Shown here: positions 63,727 through 64,000 of the stretch, in pieces
Numbering within the stretch: the stretch's first letter is position 1
How the letters are laid out: each line of letters opens with the position of its first letter
NCBI GenBank assembly: GCA_964057225.1
Contig: OZ059895.1
Location: 2,790,001 to 2,854,000 of the forward strand
Direction of reading: 5' to 3'
Length of the DNA stretch: 64,000 bases
Source: Auanema rhodensis
Taxonomy: Eukaryota > Nematoda > Chromadorea > Rhabditida > Rhabditidae
Position numbers and translations under genes: made by a program
Notes under the pieces: generated by a model
The model's input: only the letters and a program-made list of their open reading frames with translations
The model's database searches: none
What the model was told of the DNA's origin: nothing

Positions 63727-64000
63727 TTTCCTACGTAGGCTAGTAAAACATGCCCTTCAAAGCATCAGAACATGTGATCACATTTCAATTTTTTTGTATC
63801 TATCTTGTAAAGATAGTAATATATCATATGTTGAACACTATGTTGGAAAGATTTTAATTCAGATTTTTTCAACTTTCACTCAGTTTGTTTTCTAAACTTT
63901 GATTAAGAACCTTGTTGTTTGTACACCCATAAATTATACGCAGCACAGGTTACCCTTAAATAATGAACTGACCGACTAATCAGACATGGATCTTTCCTAG

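Larger units (their letters stand above)
1..64000 (+). repeat. AT-rich satellite array, 294/295-bp unit, fills the window
   Basis: Every line of the window can be assigned to a unit beginning 'tttcctacg' and ending '..cttgaa(c/t)ggatgt'. I placed 224 starts: 196 complete units of 294-296 bp, 15 of 233 bp, 12 of 209-210 bp and one cut by the window end. All are in the same orientation, with no inverted unit and no foreign insertion. GC is about 32 % in a typical unit. Units differ at recurring diagnostic sites: acgTagg or acgAagg; gcccttc or gcctttc; atcacatt or atcaaatt; aattttttt, aatattttt or cagtttttt; aaatt or aaaat; aattaatg or aaataatg; ttccaag, ttcctag or ttcaaag; aacgg or aatgg. The combinations recur with HOR periods. 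The array runs off both ends, so its true size is unknown. The family is not recognised. Confidence 0.98.
60954..64000 (+). repeat. Rearranged third copy of part of the 3868-bp HOR
   Basis: Unit starts are 60954, 61248, 61543, 61837, 62131 (209 bp), 62340, 62634, 62929, 63224, 63518 (209 bp) and 63727 (cut by the window end). From 61837 on, the order matches 56289 on at +5548, including actgcccgac at 62583. Unit 62634 is replaced by an acgaagg/aatattttt type. Unit 61543 is an extra copy of 61837. The unit with aatatttttttatc (52126, 55994) is missing. Confidence 0.88.

Noticed and set aside
1-64000. CRISPR array
   Set aside because: The repeats are 294 bp and adjoin directly with no unique spacers, and no cas genes are present.
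1-64000. Telomeric or rDNA spacer repeats
   Set aside because: No short G-rich telomere repeat and no rRNA sequence is present anywhere in the window.

Overview
The whole 64 kb is one AT-rich satellite DNA array. I see no stretch of single-copy sequence, no mobile element, no RNA gene and no credible protein-coding gene. The repeat unit is 294 or 295 bp and about 32 % GC (94 G/C in the 294-bp unit at 1411-1704). All units lie head to tail in one orientation. Taking the first base of the conserved 'tttcctacg' as the start, I placed 224 unit starts by hand: 223 complete units plus a cut one at 63727-64000. Of the complete units, 196 are full length (294-296 bp), 15 carry a 61-bp internal deletion (233 bp) and 12 carry a different, overlapping 85-bp deletion (209-210 bp). 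These lengths sum exactly to the distance covered, so the register is consistent.

The array suggests a eukaryotic chromosome, probably pericentromeric, centromeric or other constitutive heterochromatin, because long homogeneous arrays with higher-order repeats (HORs) are typical of such regions. I do not recognise the satellite family or the species, and nothing in the window fixes either.

Layout. 1-9711: a 14-unit HOR of 3937 bp, about 2.5 copies. 8990-13246: a 7-unit HOR of 2064 bp, two copies plus a start. 13118-25706: a mosaic of re-used modules at unequal spacing, including a two-unit 588-bp repeat in three copies. 25707-30298: an 8-unit HOR of 2296 bp, two copies. 30299-36186: modules at 1178, 1766 and 1767 bp, six units per step. 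37072-41015: a 6-unit HOR of 1765 bp. 40897-45200: an 8-unit HOR of 2270 bp, two copies. 45142-51303: a second mosaic. 51304-59117: a 14-unit HOR of 3868 bp, two copies. 58768-60953: a 1388-bp repeat. 60954-64000: a rearranged third copy of part of the 3868-bp HOR, including a fresh duplication of one unit.

The two deletion forms are spatially separated. All 233-bp units lie left of 30.3 kb and all 209/210-bp units lie right of 42.6 kb, with only full-length units between. Both deletions remove parts of the same AT-rich segment, so about 190 bp are kept in every complete unit. That kept part contains two perfect palindromes and a short hairpin. Shared private base changes at exact HOR spacing, and hybrid units joining two types, show that unequal crossover or conversion built the array. 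There is no gene network to describe. Any function would be structural, such as chromatin, centromere or non-coding transcription, and cannot be shown from sequence alone.
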